Of a DNA stretch of 64,000 nucleotides, positions 37,811 to 48,477 are shown one piece after another. The DNA lies in contig JAJTUQ010000003.1 in assembly GCA_021399445.1 (NCBI GenBank), forward strand, positions 3,968,001-4,032,000, written 5' to 3'. The notes under the pieces are model-generated. The model was not told where the DNA came from. It searched no databases and saw nothing but the letters and a program-made list of their open reading frames with translations. The DNA is from Xylogone sp. PMI_703. Its lineage: Eukaryota; Ascomycota; Leotiomycetes. The translations under genes were made by a program, and so were the position numbers. Position 1 is the stretch's first letter. Every line of letters begins with the position of its first letter.

Positions 37811-39122
37811 TTACCGCCTTCGCTGGGCCGAATAGTTCAAGTTTGCTCGGGCTCCAGTTCCGGTCTTATGAACCAGCAGTCTCCTATCCCAGACCGAGCT
37901 CTTCCCCTCCACCACATTGATTATCTCCTCGGCGATTCTCTGCGCAAACATCCCTCGGCCACTGCCTCTGGACTTCTTCTTGCTGGCTGCGTCGAGAATC
38001 CATTTCACCGCCTGCCGTCTCCTCTGTCTCTGCCCGAGCGGTACGGGAATCTGCAGTGCCGCGCCTCCACCGGCAGCTCCCCTCTGCGAGCGGATTCGGA
38101 GGAGTGGTGCGACCGAGTCGATTGCGACGGTGAGGTATTGCACGGGGTCTAAGGGGAGATGATGTGGTGGCGGTGAGCCAGGAACGAGTGGTTTGGATGG
38201 ATTAACGGTAGGCGGTGGTGCGGTGCGGAGGTGGTTGAGGATGTAGGACATGTTCTGCAGGTAAAACAGAGTAAGCAATCTATGCATATAAACCACAAGC
38301 TTATAAAAAAGATGAAGCCCGTTTTGAAAATAAGACAGTAGCAAAATAGACAGGGAAAACCAGAAGATAAGGTGCCCACGAACCCTCTGTGCAACGCTCT
38401 TTTTCCCATCCTTCATCAACAACGTAGTCACCTGCGCGACAACGGGATCGTACCGATAGTGCAAATGGCTCATAGGAGGCAGAGGAAGATCCGGCACCCC
38501 AAACCTATGTCCTGGAAAAGCGACCGGGTCCGAGGCATGTCCTCCAGCAGCGACATTCTCCAGCCGTCCCAATGCCATCAGGTTTGCAAACGTAGGTCCC
38601 TCCGCAGACGAGAACGACGACGACGAGGATGAATCTGCCGATGACGATTTCTTCCCCATCTCCTGCTTGATCACCTCTGGTGCTTCTTCTTTGATTTTCT
38701 CATCCCGTTGGAAGATCTATTTAAAAGCAATTAGTTGTTTTGTAAAATTTCCCTAAGGTGAAAATAAAGTGATATGACTGATGTCATAGAAAATCCCACT
38801 CCAAGAATTCAATTCCCAAGAAACTTTCAAGAAAAAGAAGAGGACATACCTCTTGCACAGGAGTCCCCTGGTCCAACTCCGGCCCCGTCTCCCCCGTTAT
38901 CCTACTCGTCTCGCCCGCCTCCTCACTAACATGCGGGAGCTGGTCCTGATTCGGCCCTCGTGGTGGTGGTATATCGTGAGTAGTGCTCTTCTCCTCCACG
39001 AATCCTCGAAACGGCGCCGGCACAATCCGTGCATTGCTGCGAGAGGCAACAATTGAAGGCCTCGTCCGGATGGCGAGCGAGCGGCTGCTGAATGTGCCGA
39101 ACAGGCTCAATCGTGGAGGCAT
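37811..39122 (-). CDS. mitochondrial small-subunit ribosomal protein uS7m
   Basis: Three exons, complement of 37811-38254, 38384-38716 and 38850-39122, give 349 residues. Introns are 133 and 129 nt; the second has a GTTCGT donor. The N-terminus (MPPRLSLFGTFSSRSLAIRTRP) is Arg/Ser-rich without acids, as in a mitochondrial presequence. The S7 domain begins near residue 170 (YRYDPVVAQVTTLLMKDGKKSVAQR, NMSYILNHL). It ends with the family C-terminus (IAEEIINVVEGKSSVWDRRLLVHKTG in two segments). uS7m binds the 3' domain of mitochondrial small-subunit rRNA and nucleates head assembly. A Ser-rich stretch near residues 110-125 is low-complexity. The ATG at 39122 begins the presequence; an upstream in-frame ATG (39176) is less likely. 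Confidence 0.93.
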
Positions 39123-39898
39123 GGTGTATGTGTTGTGTGTGGGATTTAAAGTTTTTGTAATGTCGTTTGTGCACACCCGATTCTGGGGAGGGCCATTATT
39201 TGTCGAAATTTGGATGGCGAAACCCCGTTGAAAGCTTGCCCACCTTTTTTGGGGCCTGAGGTATCAGGGCATCAATTAACTATTGTGTTCCTTGCCGGCG
39301 GAAAATTATTCCTGGGGAGAGCTACCCTCCGTGCCTCCGTATGGGTTTCCAGAAAAAAAGAATGGTTAATAATAAGACGCACGACTATTATTGATTAGTT
39401 AGACCGCTCTTTACCATCCGGCGGTATCTCTTTTCTCGAATCCGAAATGCTTATTCTGCCGTACTCCAATGGGCCTGTGCTATGCTGGCCAGCTTTCCCC
39501 AGGATTTCCCAACAATTGCAAGTGTGCACGCGAGCTTTCTCGGTCAAAGAAAACACCAAAAAAAGAGCTAGATGTTGGGGGCATGAATGTATCAATTAAA
39601 TTAAAGGGAAACTCCTACAGAACTTTTTTTTCGTTTGGCAAAACCCTCCGTCTGGCACGGAATCGTACTGTAATTTTGGGAGACACACGTTCTTTTTTCC
39701 ATACCTCCCTCGCTGTACCCGTGAAGACCGAAAGCAATATCCCACACCCTTTAGAAACCAACACAGTTGTAATTACGCCAATCCATGCAGCACCATACGC
39801 CTTATGGTTGCCCAATCTTTTAACCCCGCGTATCCTACATTAACCAAATCGACAACCCAACTTTCGAACTTCCGTGACGCCGGTGACGATGGCATATA
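39123..39898. other. intergenic region, about 780 bp
   Basis: The region lies between two minus-strand genes and holds the uS7m promoter and the 3' flank of the dsRBD gene. I see no gene or repeat. Confidence 0.5.
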
Positions 39899-40336
39899 TT
39901 ATGAAGATGGGGACCATCCGTTCCGGCTCTGCGCAGGAGAACTGGGAGCTGAGTTGAGGTGCTTGAGAGCGACCTCGGCGGCGTCTTCTTTGGCATTGTT
40001 GACGTATTGGCCATCGTACCAATATCGAGCTGCGATGCTCTGGCCCTGAACTGTTACCGTGCTGGACCAAGCAGTACGCCCACCTACGAAAGGAAGTTCT
40101 TAGTCGGCATTCTTTTTGGGAATGATGTTGTCAATCAGAGATACCTACCTCGCCTATCGGAGACGATCTGGAAGACGGGAGGGTGAATATGGGCGTCACT
40201 GCATCTCTCTAAATTGCAGATCGAGGGTTAGTCAACGCAATTGGCACAAAGACTTTGATAAGTAGCAAAAGGCCTTACTCTCGAGCCGTTCCTGCCAGCT
40301 GGAAGAACCAGCAGAGGAGAAACTTGACTGTGACAT
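39899..40336 (-). CDS. small dsRNA-binding-domain protein
   Basis: Three short exons, complement of 39899-40083, 40149-40208 and 40279-40336, give 100 residues. Introns are 65 and 70 nt and phases close. No single open frame shows the protein. From residue 14 to 82 it has the order of a dsRNA-binding fold. This is a helix (WQERLEK), then a strand (PPVFQIVSDRRG), then TAWSSTVTVQGQ and AARYWYDG, then a C-terminal helix NNAKEDAAEVALKHL. The last resembles the K-x-A-x-x-x-A-A-x-x-A-L helix of dsRBDs. The flanks are Ser-rich. The protein is little more than one domain, so it probably acts as an RNA-binding accessory or regulator. Substrate and role are unknown. Confidence 0.78.
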
Positions 40337-43300
40337 GATTGCCAGCTTGACGGATGTTTAGAAAAAAAAGAAAGCACGGCGTGGAGCTTTGGGAGGGGAG
40401 GAGGATGCTCGAGCAAGGAAGGCGGGAGAGCTATATATGACAGCGGCAGTGAGCGGATATGGCGTTATGTTTTGCAGGTTAGTAAATATCTTCAGGACGA
40501 AGATCTTTTTTATATAGATGGAATTGAAGAAGTGAGGCCCAATGATGGGAAGGAAGTGTTGGGAGGGCTTGGAGTGAGAAAGCTCTAGTGAGCTGGCAGT
40601 CAGTCAGACCAGCGGAACGCAATTCCTGTGTTTGCACGTTATGCAGCCTGGCAGCCAGACTCAGACGCATTCGGCATATCGCATCTGGAGAAGGGCAGAA
40701 TGCAGAGGGAGAAATAATGACGATCACCCGTAGGGTCGTGTGTGTGTGCTGTCTTTGCCCACGGTGCCTAGAACAGACAGAGCACGAACGAGCATACCGT
40801 ACCGAATGACTTCGGTAGCAGCCAGCATAAAAAAGCAATATGGCCAGGCGTGAGACAATACAGCTAGCCTGGACGCAGAGCCAGCGCTACAACACTTGCT
40901 GCAGCGTGTATCGTCATGGGACATCTCGAAGAAGCGGAGTGGGAGTTGGGCAAGTGCGTGGACGGAGCGCGGTAAAGGGCGAAGGGGAGGTAGCAAAGCA
41001 TGAAAGGTGGTCTCGACAAAGCAGAAAACGAAGCCCTGACAGACACTGAATCCAATCGGGGGGCGGGTACGGCAGGGCGGTAGAAGGAAGGACCCCCAGG
41101 CACGGTCGCTGCACCGCGCTCAGGGCCAATGGCGGTCGTGGGAGAGCTTCTCTACACCGACATTGCCGTCCGCCGCCGTGTGCGGGTTGACCACAAGTAC
41201 TGTGTACTCCGTACGGGTACAAGTCCAGTACAGTCCCAGTACGAGACTTCCCCCCGTAATACAGTACCATACCATACCGTGCCAGTGCGGTCTGGGGCCG
41301 CCTTTGGCTGGATTGCTGGATTTGCTGCTAAATACAGCGATAACACTGCTGCGCCGGCTGCTGCTATTTGCTGCTACTTGGTGCTATCTTGCTGCCATCT
41401 GCTGCCATCTGCTGCCATTTGCTGGGCCGAGGGACTGCTGGCTGGAGACTTCCTCTCCTTCCTTTCCTCTTTGGATAATTATCTTTGTTCCATAGGCTCT
41501 GCAGCGCCCTCGGCCATCCAGATCTGCTTGGGACGCTTGCCTCCTTCCAGCCAGGCATAATAAGCCGTGCATGCTGCTTGCTGCTGCCCCCCCAGCCCAC
41601 AGCAAACACACAGGCCCCAACATCAACATCGCAGCAAACAACAGCACCACTACCGGGTACTGTCCACTGTCGCCGCAACCTGGGCCGGGTTCCTGGAGGC
41701 ACCGGCCGTTGCCTCTTGCCCACTGGACAATGTGAGCAGTCACTTTGCGAATATTAAAAGATCTCATCGCGGCTGTTCTGACCACCGTCCTCAATTGCTG
41801 CCACATCCTCTCTGCCCTATCCGCCCCTACGCGTGTGTTCCGGCCACGAGTGCTTGAGACATTGCTGCAGGGACAAGCGGCTCATGCTCCAGGGTGTGGC
41901 ACTTGACGTCTGGCCAGGGACACCACATTTGCTTCCTGTGCGGTAATCTGTACTCCTACAGTACAGTAGTACTGCCCTGGACAACAACGCAGTCTTTCAG
42001 CTCGGTGCGAGGATCCGGCCTGTACGTACAGTGCTTTGTCTGTCCTCGAGCACGGGATCTGGCCTACGTCGCATCACGGGTCCTCGAAGCTGCTGGACAA
42101 TGACGCTGCTTGCCATGGTGACGCTCTCAGACCGGTCAGGGTGTCCCATCTCCACCATCCTGAGTCAGACGTACGAAAACCCGGGAATGTGGTACTCGAC
42201 ATCTGCTTCAGCGACTAGCTACCGAAGTAGGGGGCCGTTTAATCTCTCTGGGACTGCAGAACTGGCCGAGCCTCCAATTGCTAGCAGCCAGCGTATATCT
42301 AAAGAGCTGCAGCATCACGGTCTCCCCCTGCGATCTAAATCTAGATACTGTACAGTACCAACCAGAGGTACCAAATTGGCGAACAGTATGGCCGCATGAA
42401 TCTCAAACCTGCCGAAAGCCCTGCGGAAGTGCCGTATGGCCTCACTGCTCCAAGAAAAGGCACGATAGGGCACTGAGGAAGATGTGTAATACCCGCATTC
42501 ACCACTCGGGGGATCTCCAGAACAAGGAAAAGGAGACACACAATTCAGGTACACAGACGCGGCAAAAAACAGGCATTCCAAGTAGTCATCACTCAAAAAT
42601 AATATAAAGGGGGTTGCGTGGCGGCATGAGAGGTGGCCAAGTAGTTCAGGGCCAGCCTTGTCGACGTGTTCCGACAGCCTTGCGCTGGACAGCGCATTGG
42701 CTTGTTGGTGCCCGAATGGCGTAGCCTTCCTTCTGGCGGAGCAGCCGCACAACATGCCTTGTCCACCCCTTTCCCGGTGACAAAATGGAAAATGTGGACG
42801 TTATGGCCCGAGTCTGCACGGAGAATGGTCCATGGGGGGATTTTATATCGGCAGACATCCTTTTCGGCTTCTAGATTCTCGGTATGTCTCTCAACTGCCG
42901 GCTCAGAAAGACTGCAGCGGTGCTGAAATGGCCGCCTGAGGCCACCATGCCTCATCGAGCACATGTTTTCCATGTGAAGCAGTCCCAGCTCTTCGGGGCA
43001 GCAGATCCACTGCGAACGCCGCCTGAAAGGGAAACGTCTTCAACAGCATTATTAGACTTTCTTGCGCTGCCACGTGATTGAGCTATTAGAGATCTCGCAG
43101 TTATGTAATGGCCTGATGCAAAATAGCCGTGAGAGAGATCTCAGTGCGGTCTGACTCGGCGACTTTTTCAGCCCGGGTCTTATTGTACTGGTTGGATTAT
43201 TCAGTCACCAGTGCACATAGTTAGCCGTTTTGCCTCGGCTCGTGCTAATGTGTGGGGAGAATCGCATGCTTCCTCATCGCGCTCATCTACATAAAGAGCT

Positions 43301-43426
43301 TACTCCAGATCCGACATGCTTTAGAACTATTGGGACTTGAAGCGTAAACTAGAATAGAAGACTAGATTTTGACTTTTGTCCTCCTATTAGACCGCATCCA
43401 TTCTTTTTCGCATATTAGACGCAACC
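40337..43426. other. gene-free region, 3.1 kb
   Basis: The region separates the divergent dsRBD and nitronate monooxygenase genes. It is mostly GC-rich, with dense TACAGTAC-type motifs (about 41204-41275, 41955-41975, 42346-42358) and a degenerate 10-bp tandem repeat. Frames are short, overlap on both strands and are low-complexity. I see no protein gene. Confidence 0.5.
41361..41425. repeat. degenerate 10-bp tandem repeat (TGCTGCCATC-like)
   Basis: Six or seven 10-base units (GCTGCTATTT to GCTGCCATCT) follow each other. The central units at 41391-41410 are identical. Confidence 0.8.
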
Positions 43427-44551
43427 ATGCCTTTCAACACTAAATTGACAAGAGCCCTGGGCATCAGAAGTAAGCTTGCTGTCGCAGACATGTGCGCGCC
43501 GAAATTCTCTATATTCAAAGCCTAACCTCTCACTACCGTAGTTCCCGTCGTCCAAGGAGGTATGCAATGGGTAGGCTACGCTGAAATGGCAGCAGCCGTC
43601 AGTAACGCAGGTGGACTCGGCATCCTCACAGCTCTCACACAGCCCACGGCGGAGGATTTGCGCAAAGAGATTCGTAGGTGTAGGAAGATGACGAGCAAAC
43701 CCTTTGGTGTGAACTTGACGCTCCTACCCTCCATGGTCCCTCCCGACTACGGCGCATATGCACAAGTGGTCATTGATGAAGGCATCAAGATCGTCGAGAC
43801 AGCAGGAAACAACCCGGGTCCAATTATCAAGAAGCTGAAGGAGGCAAACATTATTATTATCCACAAGTGCACCACCATTCGACACGCCGAGAGCGCTACC
43901 AAACTGGGAGTGGATTTCCTGAGCATCGACGGCTTCGAATGCGCCGGGCATGTTGGAGAAACCGATATCGCCAATTTGATTCTTCTCAGCCGTGCCAGAC
44001 AGACGCTCAAGATACCTTTCCTTGCATCTGGGGGTTTCGCGGATGGACAGGGTCTGGCTGCTGCTCTGAGTCTGGGCGCGGAGGGTATCAACATGGGAAC
44101 GAGATTTATGTGCACGGTGGAGTCGCCGATTCACAATAACATCAAGCAGACGATCGTCAATGCCAAGGAGACGGATACCCAGCTCGTGATGAGGCGATGG
44201 ACGAATACCACGCGGTTGTTCAAGAACAAGGTGTCTACTGAGGCTGCGGCTATCGAGAAGGCGAGCCAGACTGGGGAGTTCAAGGAGATTGCTCCTTTGG
44301 TGAGCGGGAAGAGGGGTAGAGAGGTATTCATTAACGGCGATGCTGATTTCGGGGTAAGTTTTCCCACTATATTTACCCCCCGGAAATATATACATGGCTA
44401 ACTCATACTGTAGGTCTGGACTGCTGGTCAGGTCATTGGTCTCATCCACGATATCCCCACCTGCGAGGTATTACTGAAGAGAATCGAGAAGGAAGCGGAG
44501 GATACCATAAACCAAACCTCCTCCCTCATCGTGTCCGAAAGCAAGCTATGA
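43427..44551 (+). CDS. nitronate monooxygenase (2-nitropropane dioxygenase family)
   Basis: Three exons, 43427-43469, 43542-44353 and 44414-44551, give 330 residues. Introns are 72 and 60 nt. The protein is a TIM-barrel flavoprotein that oxidises alkyl nitronates with FMN and O2, detoxifying propionate 3-nitronate or related compounds. Visible family features are the start LTRALGIRIPVVQGGM, with the Gln-Gly-Gly-Met FMN loop. They continue with SNAGGLGILTAL, PFGVNLTLLP, DGFECAGHVGE with the likely catalytic His151, PFLASGGFADG and GAEGINMGTRF. It ends VWTAGQVIGLIHD. Length is normal. The first exon has only 14 codons, but its sequence is what the family requires. No neighbour belongs to a nitro-compound pathway. 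Confidence 0.95.
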
Positions 44552-45249
44552 TCTTTTAACTTGTAATTCTTTTCTTTTTTTGTATAATCCTGGGTTGTTC
44601 ATTTATATATGTTAGAGCATTAAGATAGCGAATAAATATCCCGGGCGGATAAACCATGAAATATCAGAGTCATATAAAGCTGCGTCAAGAGCTACATGCT
44701 TTGGAAGAGCCTCCTTCGGTTAGTGGTGGCCTCAAGGTAATTGGCATGTTACTTGCGTACTATCTGAGACCTTTGGAGTTGGTAGGGGCTTAGGAGAGAG
44801 AACTTGAATACCTATCCAATTTCCTAGGGAGTCAGTGGCACTATGATATTCAAAGCAAATCGGACTGTTACCGTGGCAGTACAGCGAATCTCATCGGCCT
44901 AGATTATAATTTTAAAATTTTTTGTCATTCAGAATTTGTCTAATAAGCACCACAGGCTCGACAGTAAAGCTGCGGCCATCACGGCAATAGCAGGCTACCG
45001 CAAACTGGAGCCCGTAAGATATAGAGCAATGTGCCATTTGTAGGGACACAGTCTATGAAGTACATAACGCGATGTTCCGGCCTCAAAACAAAGACAGATC
45101 CTTCATAATCAACGCGCCACCACCACCACCAGTAAACGTAGAGAACTTTTCCGAACCAGCGATCGCATACTGCGTGACATCACTTAAGCCATAAAGAAAG
45201 AAGTCATTAACATCAGGGTATGAGATGTGAAGGGTGAGATCGAGGAGAT
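44552..45249. other. convergent intergenic region, about 700 bp
   Basis: The region lies between the convergent nitronate monooxygenase and PAB1 genes. It is moderately AT-rich with no frame worth calling. Confidence 0.5.
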
Positions 45250-47629
45250 TTATGCCTTCTTCTCCTCAGCCTTTTCACCTTCCTTTGCTTCTGAGGCCTC
45301 CCCGCCTTCAGCCTCACCGCCCTTATTCTTCACGTATTCATCGTAAACAGTAAGGGCCTCATCAACCTTAGCACGAAGGGCAGACTCGTCTTCGATACTG
45401 CAAAGAAGGATTAGTACGACTTGACTATCGTATATAGCTGATAGTGAAAACTTACAGGTTGACCAATTCCTGGTTATCCATCTCCAGAAGCATACCGGTA
45501 ATCTTTCCTGCTAATTCTGGTTGCATAACCTGAATCTTGGGGAAGAGCGCTTCTCCAAGAAGTTGCTTCTGCTGCGGTGGAGCGACGGCAGCAAGTTGAG
45601 TCTGAAGCACAGATGCGGCCGATGAGCCGTCTTGAGCACCCTGAGGGCGACCCTGGGGTGGGAATCCACTGGGATATTGACCTGGACGAGATCCTTGAGC
45701 ACCACGACCACCAATTCCTCCTTGTCTACCAGCTTGGGGGAATCCAGGCATACCTGGTTGTGGAAGACCTGCCATATTTGGCGGCATACCTTGTAAACCT
45801 TGAATTGGTCCACGTCCACCGGGACCTCCTCGGCCACCGGCAAGAGCAGCAGCTTGTTGTGCTTGCTGCATGGCGGCGATGAGTTGAGGGTTGTTTTGCT
45901 GAGCATAGGGCACGCCTGCAGGGAACTGGCCAGGAAGACCATACATGTTAGGAGGAATTCCCTGTGGTCCTGGTGCACCCCGCCCACCTTGAGGGAAGCC
46001 TCCTGGATATTGACCAGGGCGGCCTTGAGCACCAGCAATTGGAATGCCAGCTTGAGGTGGGAATGGCATACCGCGACCACCCTGAGGAATGAATCCTGGT
46101 TGTTGGCCCGGAGGGTAGAACATTGGTGCCTGCATGTACTGTTGGGGCATGCCTGCCGCAGCAGCAGCTTGTTGCATGCGAATTTGGTTTCGAGCTTGAA
46201 TGCTAGCTTCCAATTGACTCTTGCGAACATCCTTGCGTTGAGCAAGGGCGACATATAATGGCTTGCCATTGACCATACGCTGATTCATTTCAGCAACGGC
46301 TTTTGTTGCCTCGTCTGGGTTGTTAAAGCAGACAAAACCGAATCCCTTGCTCTTACCGAGTTTCTTTGGTGATCCTTTCTTCTCCGCTGACTCCCCCTCA
46401 AGTTTGGCATCGCCCTCCTTATTCTCCTTATCTTTCTCATCTTCCTTAGTCTCGCCTTCCTTTTTATCCTTCTCTGCATCACTAGACTCTCCGATAGTGT
46501 CACGCATAACCTTGGCAGAGGTGATGGCACCAAACGGAGCAAAAAGCTCTCTCAGTTTGTCATCATCAACTTCGTCATCCAGGTTCTTCACGTATAGGTT
46601 AACACCTTGGTATTTAGATGCTTTCTCAAGGCGAGCTGCCTCGTAAGATTTGCGAAGCTCCTCTTCACGTTCATGCTTCTTCTGAGCACGGCCGACGTAA
46701 AGATCTTGACCCCTGAACTCCTTTCCGTTGAGTTCCTCAACTGCTTTAGCAGCATGCTCGTGATTGATGAAATTGACAAATCCAAAGCCGCGGCTCTTGC
46801 CACCGTCATCGCGTGCTAGAGATGCGGATGTAACTTCTCCATATTTCTCGAACAGCTCACGGAATTCATCATCGTTAACATCAGTGGGGATGTTTTTGAC
46901 GTAAACATTGGTGAAATTTGCCTTCATCTCCTCAAATTTGCTCTGTCGGTCTTTCTTTGGAATATGATGTCCAACATAAACCTTCTTCTCATTCAAAAGC
47001 ATACCGTTTACATGCTTGATGGCTTGGTTGGCTGCTTCATCCGTTTCGTAATGGACGAATCCATAACCCTTCGAGTTACCAGCCTCATCTTGAGCAACCT
47101 TGCAGCTAAGAATGTTACCAAATGCTGCAAAAGTATCGTGAAGGGCCTTGTTATCAATAGCAACATCAAGATTTTTGATGAAAACATTTCCTTGGCCAGT
47201 CTTGCGCAGAGCAGGATCACGTTGAGACCACATAATACGACATGGACGACCTTTGATAAGAGTGTAGTTAAGTTCCTCGAGAGCTTTCTCACCATCGGCT
47301 GTCGTATTGTAGTTCACATAGGCATATCCAAGAGATCGGCGAGTCACTGCATCACGGCAAACACGAATGGATGCGACAGAGCCGATTTGAGAGAAAAGCT
47401 CAAAAAGCATAGCCTCGGTAACAGACGGATCGAGTTCACCAACATAGAGTGATGCGGATGCTTGTGGATGTGGAAGAGCAGAGCTCGGGGTCGGTGCGGC
47501 GGTCTCAGCATCCTCTGCGGGGACGTTAGAGACATCGGTATTGATGGTAGAAGCGCCACCATTCAAGGAAGTGCTTTGGAGGTCGGAAGCAAGCTGATCG
47601 ACAGCTGAAGGTGCGTTTGAGGCAGACAT
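45250..47629 (-). CDS. PAB1: poly(A)-binding protein
   Basis: Two exons, complement of 45250-45397 and 45456-47629, give 773 residues. The 58-nt intron splits the C-terminal MLLE domain. Four RRMs begin near residues 59 (LYVGELD), 147 (VFIKNLD), 240 (VYVKNIP) and 343 (LYVKNLD), each with a KGYGFV/RGFGFV-type RNP1. RRM4 carries a Lys/Glu/Asp-rich insertion of about 45 residues before KSKGFGFV. A Gln/Pro/Gly-rich linker with many QGGRG/QAG repeats follows. The MLLE domain has the [11 protein letters not shown] signature, and the tail is acidic (EEKKA). The protein binds poly(A) tails, joins the eIF4G closed loop and influences deadenylation. The start at 47629 is preceded by a 5' UTR intron. 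The gene is head to head with HUL5. Confidence 0.97.
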
Positions 47630-48477
47630 TTTTGGTTTTATGCGGTCTCTATTGTCACAAATAAGTAAGGCGAAACAAACGACCATATAATTGAGTGGAA
47701 GGGTAGTGGCAGGATCGAAGTTTCACATACCAAATGTATCTCAATTTACTCGAGTAAAGTCGTATAGAGCACAAGTCTAAAAGCAAGTTATTTCTGAGAA
47801 ATACTGAGCTTTTAAGGTGTGTAGATTTGAGAAGGTGGCGACGAAGGTGAACAAAGAGTAAAAATCGAGGGGGGGGAATTTGAATAGCGGTCGAAATAAT
47901 CGATCGCGAATGTAAGTTTTTTTAGGGTTTTCAAGTTTTTTTGGCCTCTTTTAGAGGGTTTTATAAACGAAGAAGATTGAGGTAACGAAAGAAAGTACGA
48001 AAAAGTCGTACTTAATCCGTTGTCAAGTCGTAAGTTTTGTGTCGTTTGATGGAACGAAATAATCACGCTCGCGACAGAAGGATCTTGTCGAAATTTCTTG
48101 TGCCTGCCGAATTGCGCTTTGCCAGATATGGCATGGTGGCAAACCCTCATCATTTATGCAATCATGTGATAAGGCTTAGTAAATTCCTTGTTCGTTAGGC
48201 ATCTATGGATTTCGATGATGCAGCACGGAAGGCGGAAGGCTGCCTATTAAATGATTTCGTAAGTTCAACAGCCATAGGCACAAGGCCAAGCTGTAGAAGC
48301 TAATCGAAGGCAAAAATACTCGATAATTATACAGCATAGTCCTACTACTAGTTACCACACAATCATATAGCGATACTCTATTTAGTGCTGCTCCTACAAT
48401 CGTATCTATAAACGGCATGTCTTTCCAATGATAAGCTCTCTGTACCAAATTGCGGCGAACACTCAATATCGTTCGAT
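47630..48477. promoter_or_regulatory. shared promoter region of PAB1 and HUL5
   Basis: This 848-bp region lies between divergent start codons. For PAB1 (minus strand) I see a TATAAAA-like box at 47959-47965. Two A7 runs follow downstream of it (T7 on plus at 47917-47923 and 47936-47942). Between them sits a TTAGGG motif (plus 47922-47927). Assignment of regulators is inference. Confidence 0.5.
47649..47730 (-). other. 5' UTR intron of PAB1
   Basis: Read on the minus strand, GTATGT at 47730 and an acceptor ending ATAG at 47649 bound an 82-nt segment 19 bases upstream of the ATG. The frame through it is not PAB1-like, so it is best explained as a leader intron. Confidence 0.7.
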
